Shown one piece after another: positions 20,786 to 31,628 of a stretch of DNA of 64,000 nt; the first letter of the stretch is position 1, and every line of letters starts with the position of its first letter. The notes below the pieces were generated by a model that saw nothing but the letters and a program-made list of their open reading frames with translations, did no database searches and was not told the origin of the DNA. The stretch is from Colias croceus (Eukaryota; Arthropoda; Insecta; Lepidoptera; Pieridae): the NCBI RefSeq assembly GCF_905220415.1, contig NC_059553.1, positions 4,364,501 to 4,428,500 of the forward strand. Direction: 5' to 3'. The translations under genes and the position numbers were made by a program.

Positions 20786-21501
20786 ATATTTATCAAGCGT
20801 CCAATTATGGTAGATTTTATGTTATAATTTGTACATAATTAGTTTACTGTTCGTCCTTTATAACAATTAAATTAACTTGGTGTTGGTAATTTCTATATAT
20901 TGTGTGTGTCATTTGTTTTTTGTTGTAGATATCTGCGCTTGACTGATACATTCGAGTTTCTTAAAAATCTATGAGATGTAAAACTATCCACAACGTGACA
21001 TTGGCAAAATTGTGGCAACGCAGCACTGCCATTCATAAAATAAAATTGAATTGAATTGAACCTGCTTAAAAATATCGATTAAAGTGAATTAATCGATACG
21101 GATTTGAAACATTTGTCAATCGAATTTATTAATTTATGATGATTTTTATTCACAAGTAATCAATGCATTCGATTCTAGATGTCAGATTTCGATTTTTAGA
21201 GTAACGTCTCTGGTATTTAAAAAGAAAAAAGGTTTATTGACACAAAATTGTAGCGACGTCAGTTCCTCAATTCAGAAATTATTTATTATGTTTAGTATGG
21301 TTTATCAGTAAAATGAAATCTTAAAATTACTTGTATCGGTCATTATTATTATAAATATGTAACCATAATTGAAAAAAGTTAAGCAAATGTGCAGTTCTAA
21401 CAAAACGAAATATCATGTTATTCTATGTCGTCGTTACTAGGTTATGTTGTTGAATTTTGTTGAACTGTCAAATGTTGCCTATTATAATGACTCTACTATA
21501 A

Positions 21502-22979
21502 TAATATTCACTATTATAACGCATATTAATTTGTGATGGATAATACGGTAACTGTTTGCTCGGTTTATTAATATGGGATAGCATACATTTTAAATTATAT
21601 ATTAATATAAATTAAAGTATATCGTTATATTTTGTCTCAATAATAGTTTTTTTAACCATTAATTTTAAAACATTATATCGAGGATGTGGTTTCATACGAT
21701 TAGTAAGAGTAATACCTATTTTCCATTGAATATTTTTAAATGAAAAAGTGTTTTCATCTGTATTTTATAATTTTATGTTTCGTATCTCTTCTTGTATAAT
21801 TTTAATTATATAAGCGGAGGTATTTTAATGGTGTTATTTAAATGGTAGAGCATTTGTATATAAAATAAAATTGGAAACTAATAATTCACAACATTTTGTA
21901 AATATTATCAATGTTTGAGCTATAAGTAATTACAATAATTGTTACATGTTATAAAAAATTAAATATATGAAGCATTTGATGTATTACCAAATAAATTAAT
22001 ATAAAATTTACTTTTTGTTTTACTTTTACGAAAAAGCCATGTTTTTGTCAAACCAATTAAAATCGGCTTTGGAGAAGGCTTTATGGAAAGTTCAAAAGAT
22101 TACAGCAGGGATATCTACAAAGTAACTTTTAATTAAGAGGAAAATCAATGGAATAATGCTAAATTTAGCTGCTTATTCTTCTTCCTTTATTATACGTAAT
22201 GCTGTAATTTTACATGAAAATTCGTGGAATAAACAAATCTGTGTAAATAATTAATAAACCGTTATGTTTTTAGATATAACGAATATAGATGATAAAAAAT
22301 AAATAAACTTTATACTGATTGGGGACTCTGTTACAGGAAGTGTTAGTCTTTGCACTTTATAGAAATTTGTAAATTCATGATTGTACTTAAATTACACTTT
22401 ATAAAAATTGGAATATAAAAGAATTTACACATTTTTCTGGCAGCGTTTTCTCTCTATTATACTCGTTTGGCTACATACTCGTAAATGCCATATAAGCGAA
22501 ATTCTCAGTGTAAAAGTAGCATAATGAGGTTTGTTTTGTTAACTATGCAAATTCGCTGGCTGATGTACCTAGCAGTGACTGTACTAATTGCAAAATTAAA
22601 GTGGCGCTATCCTGGTAATTGTCAGAGCTTTCGGTGTATTAGCAGTATTAGGGTCTGTTTTGATGCGGTGTTGTGACAAACATGTTTTTGTATTAGTTAT
22701 TTTTTAGGTGAAGGTGCAATTGAGCTGAGTCGCCTGATGGTATGCGACAATATGACATGACAATGAGACGGATTTTTATTAATTCAGGAGCCTATGATTT
22801 CATATACAAGTTGTATCTATTATCTTCTACAATAAATATTTTGATTTTTGTTTTGTGAGGATATTGAATGTTTATAAAATTAAAATAAAGATAATTAAAG
22901 ATTTAGTTAGAAATTTAAAAGAGTTAACTATATAGCTACCGTTTTTTTCTAAGGTTTTTTTGCAACAGTGCACACATAT
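21502..22979. other. Intergenic AT-rich sequence
   Basis: No gene recognised. 22440-22680 is somewhat less AT-rich and holds a 63-codon open frame without motifs. It may belong to the repeat ending at 23070. Confidence 0.55.
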
Positions 22980-23070
22980 TTTATGAGTTTAAATGTTAAA
23001 AATATGTTATAACGATTCAAAACTGCTTCTAGAAGCTTTATTGAATAAATAAGTGTTTGAGTTTGAGTTG
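22980..23070 (+). repeat. LINE-like 3' end with TTTGAG tail, copy 1
   Basis: TTCAAAACTGCTTCTAGAAG, then TTATTGAATAAATAAGTG and TTTGAGTTTGAG. The same arrangement is at 26770-26850. The poly(A)-like signal followed by a short tandem tail is the form of a non-LTR retrotransposon 3' end. The parent element is not identified. Confidence 0.6.
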
Positions 23071-23712
23071 AAATCTAAATTGAGTTGTATATGGAGACAT
23101 GTAGGGTCGTATTGTCTAATGATCAATATTTAATCAAAGCCTAATGCACTGTTGTGTATCAAGGAATGCAATAGCTATGTTCGCCAGGAATCTATTGAAC
23201 GCGAAACTCGTACTGTATTTACTCATTGATACCTATTTCATGAAGGTATACTTTTAAGAATACATATTTTATAATATGTGAAGTTATCTTTGACCAGGGT
23301 GATAATAAAACTTTTAAGGAATCACACTGTTACTCTTTTTATTTATTCGTCCTTATATCTCGAATAGTTAATTTGATTTGAATGGGAATTTTAATAGTAT
23401 GTAAGGGAGGTTAAATGCTAACGTGTTGTTCAAAATCTATTTTTATGTAAGTAATTCTCACGGTTACGGGATTCACAACTCATCAAATCCGACTTACACA
23501 TTATAAAGAAATAGCCCGATCTTCGATAATTATATTATAGCAAAACAACATAATTATAACTCATTAAATTTTACCTTCCTATAATATTATCATTTGTCTA
23601 CGGGCTGTGCTACGGCCCTACGGGTCTATTTATCGAGTATGTTACGTCACATATACGTAAACATTTAAATCATAGTCGCCGCACTGCTATTTTTCATCGG
23701 TCGACCCTGGAG
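23071..23712. other. Intergenic AT-rich sequence
   Basis: No gene or recognised repeat. Confidence 0.55.
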
Positions 23713-23772
23713 AATAGTAATCTAGACAGGTATGAAGTAACTATTTACTTCGTACCTGTCTAGATTACTATT
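23713..23772. repeat. 28-bp hairpin with 4-nt loop
   Basis: Arms 23713-23740 and 23745-23772 pair over 28 bp (AATAGTAATCTAGACAGG and onward). The only exception to Watson-Crick pairing is one G-U wobble; the loop is CTAT. The sequence sits in AT-rich intergenic DNA without other similarity in the window. It could be a tiny foldback element or an excision footprint. Small-RNA origin is possible but unsupported. Confidence 0.85.
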
Positions 23773-25366
23773 GGCAAGTATCTATTTTTAGATATGTTTC
23801 TGGTTTTATAGTAACGCGTATTTTCAGAAGATTTGTGTGGTATTAGAAATATAATATAATATAGTTGTATAATTATTTTATTGTTTACTTAATTTAAGCA
23901 ACTATAGAATAAATAAATTATAATAGCGCTTTCTCTGCGTAAACAACGAAAAATTTTGAATGTGGGTGTATTTATTATGTAAATCTGTTTCTCTAGAGAA
24001 GTTGTTTCCCATCTTATGCGTACTTAGCACATACCCTATTATTTTCCGATTCTGGGAATTTAACCCTCTTAAACCTCGTAAGAATTGGAACCCTTGCGTC
24101 ACCGAAAGTAGATAATTGTCTTAATTAATTCTAACTAGGGACAAATATAAAGTGTCCCGTGAACGAAGCTTTAGGTTAATAAGCTCTGGTCGAATAGTAG
24201 TACATTTTGCACATTGCAAATGAGCTTCGGGTCGAAAATATTTTCGATAACAATGATAGCAACCGTTGATCAATCCTAATTTAGTAGCGTTATTTGAATT
24301 TATGTTTATGTATAAATTTATAACAACGACGAATTTTAGTAACATGGACTGTGAATGTAATGCAATATAATTAATAAAAGTAATGTAGATAATAATATTT
24401 AACCGTGTCCTAGGTATAGTCATAAATATATGAACGTAGAATCTATAAATAATATATAATCCTGACAAAATAAAAAGTTTTTTATTTTGTCTAGGTCGGC
24501 TGACCTACTGAGTATGATGTTCTTTTGGTTCTTTCTCTATTTCTATGTCAACTGTGTGTAAGTAAATTAAAAAGGTTTTAACTCAATTTGGTTTAATAAC
24601 CTCTACCTCTACCACGTGTAAAACATTTTCCTTGGCCTTTGTTAAGAATTATTTCAAAGAAAAAGAACGTAGCTAACTTTATAAACAAAATAATCAGTCT
24701 TATTGAGCTGGTTATTATTTCGTCCCACGACTTTTTATTTTGACGTGTAGGCATCAAATCCTCCAATCACAAGAAAAACAATGTTTAAAAAGCTGTTGAT
24801 TCAAATATAATAAGAATATTTCCTTGAACTTTTCTTAGATCTATTAATAACTTTTAGTGATCTAGAGAGGATTTCATAAAATCATAATATTATTGTCCTA
24901 AAGCGAGCATTAAAGAGTTTGAATATTTTTAAATCTATTTAACGAAGTATTAATAGCCAGTTTTGTAAACATTTGGTTAACCTTGATTAAATTAACTGGA
25001 GGAAGCTGAAAACATTTACGCGCTTTTTGTTTACTAGAATCAATCAAACAGTTAGAGTAGTTTAGTGCTTTTTATATTCTGTATCACAATTATTGCATTT
25101 TGTTACCTACTACGCAAAGTATTGGTTAAGTTGGTTGTTGAATTTAATTGAATATTATGGTAAAATACTTTAACTATCTAAAGTTAATATATTTACAATT
25201 GCCTGTTAAGTACTTTGGAACTAATCGAAAATTATTTTTACATCTAACAACCGACAGACTACAATCACAGTTGACAGATATATACTACGTACATACAGTT
25301 AGGAAACTAAGCCCCTGCGATGAAATTATGACGTATAGCTATAGGGCTGTTACTTTTTTGATATTT
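23773..25366. other. Intergenic AT-rich sequence
   Basis: No gene recognised. Several open frames of 66 to 115 codons on either strand have no motifs and are taken as chance. Confidence 0.55.
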
Positions 25367-25416
25367 AACCGACTTCAAAAATGGAGGAGGTTATCAATTC
25401 GGCCTGTATATTTCTG
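25367..25416 (+). repeat. Fragment of the AACCGACTTCAAA element
   Basis: Matches the first 50 bp of the larger copy at 35491-36234 (AACCGACTTCAAAAA, GGAGGAGGTTATCAATTCGG). The rest of the element is missing or has diverged. Confidence 0.75.
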
Positions 25417-26769
25417 TTTGCTTTTTTTCACAGTTGACTTTGTGGTAATTTTGAGATAAAAAATGGTGTAGCCTAAATATGAATTTACAAGAAGAAACAA
25501 TCTCAATAAAATATATACCTTGTAAAAGTAAATAGGTACGTTTTTTTCAGTGCTATATTTCGAAATCTTGTCTTTTTTGGACGCCGAAGGCTATTTTAAT
25601 GTAGGTACCTACCTAAATTATTTATAAAGCTTGATATTTGTATGATACATATAAGTATTCAATAATTATTTTAAACCAGAATTAACAATACTTGTATGTA
25701 GGTATACCTACTAAATTATTTTTAAAACGATAAATTAAATTAAATTAAATAACACAAAATATGCAAAAATAAATTAAAATTATTATTATACGAACATAGA
25801 ACCTCCTTTTATATAACCTTTTTGTTTTAGGATGAAAAAGAAAATAGTTTGACAGGCTTAGTGCTTGACAAAGTGGTAAAGTCACGTACTTATCGATAAA
25901 AATACAATAATTATTATAATATCTATCTTTTTCTTCCCTAATATTTACGTAATTATGCACATAAATTTAAACAAGATTTTTTAAGGTTTCCATTTTTTAG
26001 ATTTTCGTGCTCTTCTAGATTGCGTAAAAAATAGATGCGGTCTTTAAACAGACTGGACTCCTAATAGGTACTATTTGTAGCTATCATTTTGGTAGAAAAT
26101 ATGTCAACATAATTTAAAACTCATACTGCCATATCTATAGAAATTAAAAAATAGTCTCTTTTTAACTTGTAGTCAGATACGATACAGATATATATTTATT
26201 GAAAGGGCTACAAACTGAAACAATCGATATTTATTTAATGTGAAATGACATCACTTTAAACTTTTTTCCATACTATATTCAAAATCTGTGGATGTGTCAC
26301 CCGCTACTATCGATCCCCCTCAATACCCTCGAAAACACGCTTTATGGGGGGGGGGAGCCATATCGAACATTTTGTATGAAGTTTCCTTACTGTATGTATC
26401 TGTATATTGTGCTACAACGTAGTTTTATCATTTTCAATGTCACGCGATGAACAAGGCTTTGTGGAAACAATTTCAACTAAATTGTTCACAGTTATGAAGC
26501 TGCATACAATTTTCCAGTTTCCTAACTTTCGCATTTATGCACAAACAATGCTAGTTTATTTTTAAAAACCTCTCCGTGAGTTAGTAGCTGTGAAATGCAT
26601 TTTTATGAATTCTCTTTTAATTCTACTGCAATGTTACATTGTTGCATTTATTGCTTGTCGAATGTCGCATTAACACATAATTTAAATGCTGCTCTCTACC
26701 TATTAGAGTTCAGGTGTTATTTGTTTAAGATCATCTTCTCCATAGTTACTGCTTTCCGAATTGGTGGTA
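25417..26769. other. Intergenic AT-rich sequence
   Basis: No gene recognised. There is a ten-base G run near 26346. Part of 26570-26769 may belong to the LINE-like 3' end that follows. Confidence 0.5.
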
Positions 26770-26850
26770 AATTTTAAAAATATTTAATGACAATTCAAAA
26801 GTGCTTCTAGAAGTCTAATTGAATAATAAAATATTGAGTTTGAGTTTGAA
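26770..26850 (+). repeat. LINE-like 3' end with TTTGAG tail, copy 2
   Basis: TTCAAAAGTGCTTCTAGAAG, AATTGAATAATAAAATATTG, then GAGTTTGAGTTTGA. It is homologous to 22980-23070 in the same orientation. Confidence 0.6.
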
Positions 26851-27239
26851 CATTATATTAAAGAAACGCTTCTTGAAAACAGCTTTTACCGCACAACAGT
26901 TACAACCAAGACTGAATGGTTGCTACTTGCGATCTTACATATAAATAACATTCACATTCGATATAATCATCCTATCGACCAGCGTGCGTGTGACTGTTTG
27001 TGTGTATGTATGAAGTGTGTGTCCACAAAATATTAACACATCTTTAGAGAACATTGATGTTATGTTGCTAAAAACTTCTATCGTTGTATATCATGGGACA
27101 AGGTTTACTTTAAAACTAAACTAAAAATCTTCCTCCAACTTCAGATAAACAACCTTTATCTTGAAACTTGGTAAACGTTTCAATGCCCTCAGGACGAGGT
27201 TTGTTTGACGTTTGTGAAAAAAAAAACTAACTACCCTGA
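26851..27239. other. Intergenic AT-rich sequence
   Basis: No gene recognised. There is a short TGTG-rich run at 26985-27022. Confidence 0.5.
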
Positions 27240-27396
27240 GGCCGCCTGTCCACCTGCAAGAAAACTTCCGCGAGAAATGTCCGACAGTCTGTCCGACAAC
27301 AACTTGCAAGTCTAATTCCGCGTTTCCACCTGCAAGTAGTCAGACAGACTGTCGGACATTTCTCGCGGAAGTTTTCTTGCAGGTGGAAACGCGGCC
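27240..27396. repeat. GC-rich inverted repeat, 54-bp arms
   Basis: Left arm 27240-27293 and right arm 27343-27396 are reverse complements with two mismatches (GGCCGC ends, core CTTCCGCGAGAAATGTCCGA). The spacer carries an extra copy of GCGTTTCCACCTGCAAG, so the left terminal segment is repeated inside. It stands out from the AT-rich surroundings and is probably a small non-autonomous DNA element. Confidence 0.85.
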
Positions 27397-28002
27397 TTAC
27401 CTTGATCTGGCCCCTGAAATTCCACAGATAAAATAACATGGTATTTATGGCAAATATTCATATTTTCCTGGTACCTAGCTTTATACAAAATTTTTAGAAT
27501 AAGTTAAATGCTTCAGACATTTTCTGTTGAATACTTCACACAAATCTTTGTAATGATTATATGCGTTGCTACTTAATACTAACCGGTCAAATTATAAATA
27601 TTTATGATAAAATATATGGACACATGCTACAAAGCATTAATAGGTACATCTGTTCATGTTATTGAAATTATTTACAGTAATACGCTTTATTATGCTTTCC
27701 AGTTCTCCAAACATGAGCAAAATAATAATTATTCATTTGAAATCCTGTGACACAAATAGTAATGACGTGAAAATTTTCCTCTTTTGTACTTTCAACATCC
27801 GCGTCATTCATTTTTAATAATTGTTTACAGAAAGCTTTTAGCTTTTAGCCTTAGATTTAAAAACCTCGAAGCTTTCTATATTTAGTTCTCTATTTTTCTG
27901 GTAGTTTAGAATACAGGCTTAGTATCCAAAACCTATCTTACAACTAATAAGGGTTGCACAAAATTTTCATTTACCGCAACTTAAGCTGTAGGTGTCAACT
28001 AA
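27397..28002. other. Intergenic AT-rich sequence
   Basis: No gene or recognised repeat. Confidence 0.55.
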
Positions 28003-28203
28003 TCCATACTAATATTATAAATGAGAAAGTAACTCTGTCTGTATGTCTGTTACTCAATCACGCCTTAACTACTGAACCAATTTGCATGAAATTATGTATA
28101 GAGATATTTTAGAGAAAGGACATAGGATAGGTTTTATCCCGGAAATCCTACGGGAACGGGTTTTATTTGAAAAAGCGGGCGAAGCCGCGGGCGGAAAGCT
28201 AGT
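28003..28203 (+). repeat. Short interspersed element, GCGGGCGAAGCCGCGG tail
   Basis: A good copy: TCCATACTAATATTATAAAT, GTAACTCTGTCTGTATG, AACCAATTTGCATGAAATT, TTTATCCCGGAAATCC, then the GC-rich tail and AGCTAGT. Minus-strand relatives are at 1067-1255 and 50034-50264. It is non-coding. Confidence 0.82.
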
Positions 28204-28223
28204 CTGTTATAAAATGAACATCC

Positions 28224-28285
28224 TATTATTTTGAACGTATGTGTATTATTTTGAAACGTATACGTATTATTTTGAAACGTATACG
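28224..28285. repeat. Three-unit tandem repeat with palindromic unit end
   Basis: Units of 20, 21 and 21 bp (TATTATTTTGAAACGTATACG). The unit contains the self-complementary ACGTATACGT at its junction. The array directly follows the short element at 28003-28203, from which it is separated by 20 bp. Confidence 0.8.
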
Positions 28286-28494
28286 TTAATTGACCAAACA
28301 TTGACATAATTTAGAGTGATATGCAGCCCTAATATATGACCCTGTACATATAATATGTAAATTGACCGCTGTCTCCCGAAACTAAAGATAAAATTAATTA
28401 CCCTAATTGACAAGGGTTGCGATATTTTCTACTAAATTATGAAAGTAGTGCTAGGAAATTGTTTCGGATTGTTTTTTTGTAAGGTGTCTCTCAA

Positions 28495-28690
28495 TGTTAG
28501 CCAAAAGGGCTTCACGCGGGGGTGAACTGAAGGTTCACCCTGGTAGCGACATGCGCAAGGGCGTCCCCCCTTGACGGGGATCTCGAACCTCGGCTTGGGC
28601 TGTCGCTTGTGTGGAGGAGGCCAGGCCTAGTCGGACGGAATTATTGTTTCGGAGCTTCGGCGGTTTGATCTGTGGTGTGGGAGTAAATTA
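28495..28690. repeat. GC-rich structured fragment, unidentified
   Basis: About 200 bp of clearly higher GC than its surroundings. It has a stem-loop (GGGTGAAC at 28520-28527 with GTTCACCC at 28533-28540) and runs such as GGCGTCCCCCCTTGACGGGG. There is no long open frame. It looks like a truncated repeat, perhaps a LINE 5' or 3' UTR, but I cannot name it. Confidence 0.45.
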
Positions 28691-29519
28691 ACAGCGGCTT
28701 TGAACTACGCAGTCGATTTGATCACTTTGTACAATTATTTACAATTAAACCTGTAACTTTGAATGGCGCAAACAATTTATATGAATGGCATAAACAAGAA
28801 ATGAAATGTATAGATTTCTAAGCAATTAGCTATTTTTGGTATTCGATTATTTTCAGATACCTACTGTAAAATATATATGATGTGAAAATTAAATGTCATT
28901 TTAAGGTCAGAATGACACAGATAGTAGGTACGTTAATGCATCTATTGTTTACAGAGATTTTACGTAATCTTCTGATTCCGTTTTGTTACGCCTTTTTACT
29001 TAATATGCTTTATCCATCTCCACCATAAAATTATCTGTAAACAACGCCTGTTGTTAGTGTTTATAGCGATATAATATAAGATTCGAGTGTGAATACTTCA
29101 TAATAACGCGATCCGATCGCACGTAACTCGAAAAATGCAATAAACTGCCTTGTACCTGCACATAAACATAGTTATTTACGATATGAGCTTCAATATCACA
29201 CGTCGTTCGGAAGTCACGTGATGTGTCACATTATAATGACAGTAAATAAATAAATAAAAATACAGAGTTGACAGAAAGACATTATTCGTTGTGTGCGCGA
29301 TGACAGCGCCCCTAGTGGCCGCAACTATTCAGGACTTGTCATCTGTAAAATCATTTCAACTGATGTCAACTAGATGATAAGATATTTTTGTGATATTGAT
29401 TTTCGACTAGTTTTTCAACGAAATTGAAAAAAATAGTGTAAAAAGTGAGTGTGTATATTATACCTAGCGATTTTCTTCCTGGTGAAAAATAATTTTTTCT
29501 CTACACAGCAGCAGCTACA
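28691..29519. other. Intergenic sequence
   Basis: AT-rich except around 29290-29330, a patch with GACAGCGCCCCTAGTGGCCG. No gene is recognised. If the THAP-like fragment at 29520-29630 is an exon, its next exon would lie here on the minus strand or further left, but none is seen. Confidence 0.45.
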
Positions 29520-29630
29520 TTTTTGTCTTTGCTGTAATGTCCACTTTGATGTTGGAAACGAATTAAACTTGCAGGAACTGTTTTTCCCATTGTTTTTACA
29601 ATTTACGACACAGCATGTACTATGACCCAT
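29520..29630 (-). CDS. THAP-like zinc-finger N-terminal fragment (possible first exon or TE remnant)
   Basis: Minus-strand ATG at 29628-29630 opens MGHSTCCVVNCKNNGKNSSC, then KFNSFPTSKWTLQQRQK. This resembles the start of a THAP DNA-binding domain: a Cys pair near the N-terminus (C-x4-C), then F-x2-FP and a basic/Trp segment. In the family a Trp usually follows RQK. Here the frame meets T then GTAGCT. A donor at 29518 would leave one base of a TGG codon, so this may be a first exon. No second exon with the remaining Cys and His was found. THAP domains occur in host regulators and in P-element-like transposases. It could be either, or a dead fragment. Confidence 0.4.
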
Positions 29631-29939
29631 ATTGCTAATTTTTATGTTATTACTTAAAATTATAAAGGAAGTTATGAAAATAAAGCAATTTGACACATGA
29701 CAGCCCAGAATTAAGTCACATTTCTGCCACGTCGTGCGCTACGGTCGATTTGCCGTTCCCTACCACCCACTTCGCACATAGCCAATAAACAGCACAAGAT
29801 AAGTTTACATGATTCTAGTAAAGCCTTGAATTTATTTTTTGTTTGTATCCGATCTCCTTTATAAAAAAATCTACACGTTTCATGTGTATGATTAGTATAT
29901 AGGTTTTTAGGCATTTTTTTCTTATATCTTATATCGCAT

Positions 29940-30093
29940 AGCTTCTATCGCGGGCCTTGAGAGCGAGGAATCGAGAAATTCCGTAACGAAAAAACCTTAC
30001 GCTCCCCACTCCGACGGGCGGAGGTGTGGCTTGAAGGCATAGCACGCAATAGCTTTACCGCGGCAGTCCCCGAGTGCCACACGTCGTTTTTTT
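29940..30093. repeat. GC-rich repeat fragment, unidentified
   Basis: Begins CTTCTATCGCGGGCCTTGAG and ends CCGAGTGCCACACGTCG before a T run. Read on the minus strand, the T run becomes an A run at the head. No coding frame. It looks like a truncated interspersed repeat. The family is not recognised. Confidence 0.4.
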
Positions 30094-30760
30094 AGACATT
30101 TAAAACGTTTTTCTTCTCATCCAATGAAATAGCAATAGAATAATAAAATTATTGAAAGGGTGTAAATAATATAAAAATCAATACCGTATTCAATATTCAT
30201 CATAGTTTAATCAGGCAATATATCAGGGTAGTGTTTTTTATGTTTTTAAGTTTATCCATAGCATCCAAGATATATAAATTAGTTCCTTTTCCATGTGTAA
30301 AGATATATTTTTCTAAGAAATGTGAACAGTTATAGCAATGGATGAAAGGAATCTCGTAGAATGAAGGAGTATCTTCCACGTGTTGAGGATTATTACCATC
30401 TGAGTTCTTGATAAACTTCTACATTAAATGCGGTAAAAGATTTGCTCTTCACCTAACTAGCAAAATATGGTTGCAATGAATACATACTTTATATTATATA
30501 TGTCTAGGTTAGCTGGTTAAACCACATATTTCTAAAAACTTTCTGAGAATTTACTCACAGTATGTGTGATAAGTATTTTCTTTTAATAAGAAATTTTATC
30601 TCTCCCTAAGAAAACTAAGGATATATTCAGTTATGTTAAAACTCATATTATTTTCTCAATGTTATTCTTTAAAATGATTATAGGCATAGATAACAATCCT
30701 AATATTATTATTCGAACTAATAGATCTTATTTACACACACAAACACTCACACCACACATT
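30094..30760. other. Intergenic AT-rich sequence
   Basis: No gene or recognised repeat. Confidence 0.55.
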
Positions 30761-30990
30761 CATTGGGTTGGCTATCCCCCTTTTATTTTTAATTTTTGCC
30801 TTTGTATAAATTTTCTTTTTGTTTTAACCTTTATCTAGACCACAATGTATTAAGGGAAGGGACTGGCTTTCTTAACACAGGCTACGCCTAGCAAGAGAGC
30901 CAGAGCCTCATAATCAATATTGTATATCCTAAAGGTGAAATAAAGATTTTTTTATTTTTATTTTTTATTTTTTTTATTTATTCGATTCCT
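30761..30990 (+). repeat. LINE 3' end with stem-loop, AATAAA and T-rich tail
   Basis: The sequence carries a stem (30863-30873, CTGGCTTTCTT, with 30893-30903, AAGAGAGCCAG) enclosing AGGCTACGCCT, then AATAAA at 30939-30944 and a TTTTTA-rich tail to about 30990. This is the architecture of a 5'-truncated non-LTR retrotransposon 3' UTR. No coding part remains. Confidence 0.6.
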
Positions 30991-31517
30991 AATATATCTT
31001 AAAACAAACTGGTATCATATTTGCCTGTAATTTAATATTAACGTCGATGTTAACTCAGTAAACATTTCGAAAAGCGTACGGTATTCTCAAAACATTAAAC
31101 TACTATAATAACTAGTAAAATATGCAAATTCGATCAAACGGTAAAGATTTACTCAACGAAATGAGACGGTTAGTTCCGTTTTTTGGCTGAAAATAAATTC
31201 AGAAAGCTTTTAAGTTAAAGCTTCATCGGAATTATAAGTGAAATCTCGTTTGAGCTTAAAATTTTGTGGTTTTCCTATCCGTTTTACGATCCCCATGAAA
31301 AAGGAACATGACGTAATATTTTAGTCTTGGGAATAAATATTATGTTTTAAGGATTTAAACTTTAGATTAAAATCGTTATTTTACACGATATGGTGAACAG
31401 ATGGTGAACTTTGTGTTGTGTTACAAATAGGCTATATTAGTGCATGTAAATTGCCTCTGTCTTGGTGCAGTTCTTGTTGTTTCTTTTATTTTATTCACAA
31501 AGAATATTGTGAAATAA
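30991..31517. other. Intergenic AT-rich sequence
   Basis: No gene recognised. The RTE fragment that follows may begin slightly upstream of 31518. Confidence 0.5.
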
Positions 31518-31628
31518 GCCGATCTACGCAAGCTGGAGGCCGTCAATTGGCAAGAAACTGCGCGCGATCAAGGAAAGTGGCGTGTACTCGTGTCGGAAGC
31601 CAAGACTCTGTTTGGGTCGCAGAGCTAG
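31518..31628 (+). pseudogene. C-terminal fragment of an RTE-type LINE ORF
   Basis: One frame reads ADLRKLEAVNWQETARDQGK, then WRVLVSEAKTLFGSQS and TAG at 31626-31628. The D-L-R-x-L-x-A-V-N-W-x-E-x-A-x-D-R/Q-x-K-W-R pattern and a stop soon after are what I know from the C-terminus of insect endonuclease-reverse transcriptase proteins of RTE-like LINEs. Upstream in-frame sequence is not coding, so the copy is severely 5'-truncated. Confidence 0.7.

Larger units (their letters stand above)
15066..21058 (+). mobile_element. Full-length two-ORF non-LTR retrotransposon (I/R1-like, with RNase H)
   Basis: Bounded by a perfect 13-bp direct repeat AACCTGCTTAAAA at 15053-15065 and 21059-21071. It has a 164-bp 5' UTR, ORF1 (15230-16627), ORF2 (16593-20785, interrupted by an LTR), a 3' UTR of about 270 bp with TAAAATAAAATTG, and an ATTGA-repeat tail. 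Without the 515-bp interruption it is about 5.48 kb. Endonuclease, RT and RNase H in one ORF with a zinc-knuckle ORF1 place it in the I/LOA/R1 group. The exact clade needs a tree. Confidence 0.93.
14989..21501. mobile_element. MITE/DNA transposon with 35-bp inverted repeats, split by a LINE
   Basis: The left end 14989-15023 and right end 21467-21501 are inverted repeats matching at 31 of 35 positions (shared part ATAGGCAACATTTGAC). Removing the LINE at 15066-21058 and one target copy leaves an element of about 507 bp with no coding capacity. It was therefore in place before the LINE inserted. A TA-type target site is possible but not clear. The superfamily is not determined. Confidence 0.8.

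Noticed and set aside
24121..24468. 115-codon minus-strand frame
   Set aside because: AT-rich codons, no motif and no conserved neighbour; taken as chance.
25148..25459. 103-codon frame
   Set aside because: Runs into the AACCGACTTCAAA repeat fragment at 25367, so its end is repeat-derived; the rest has no motif.
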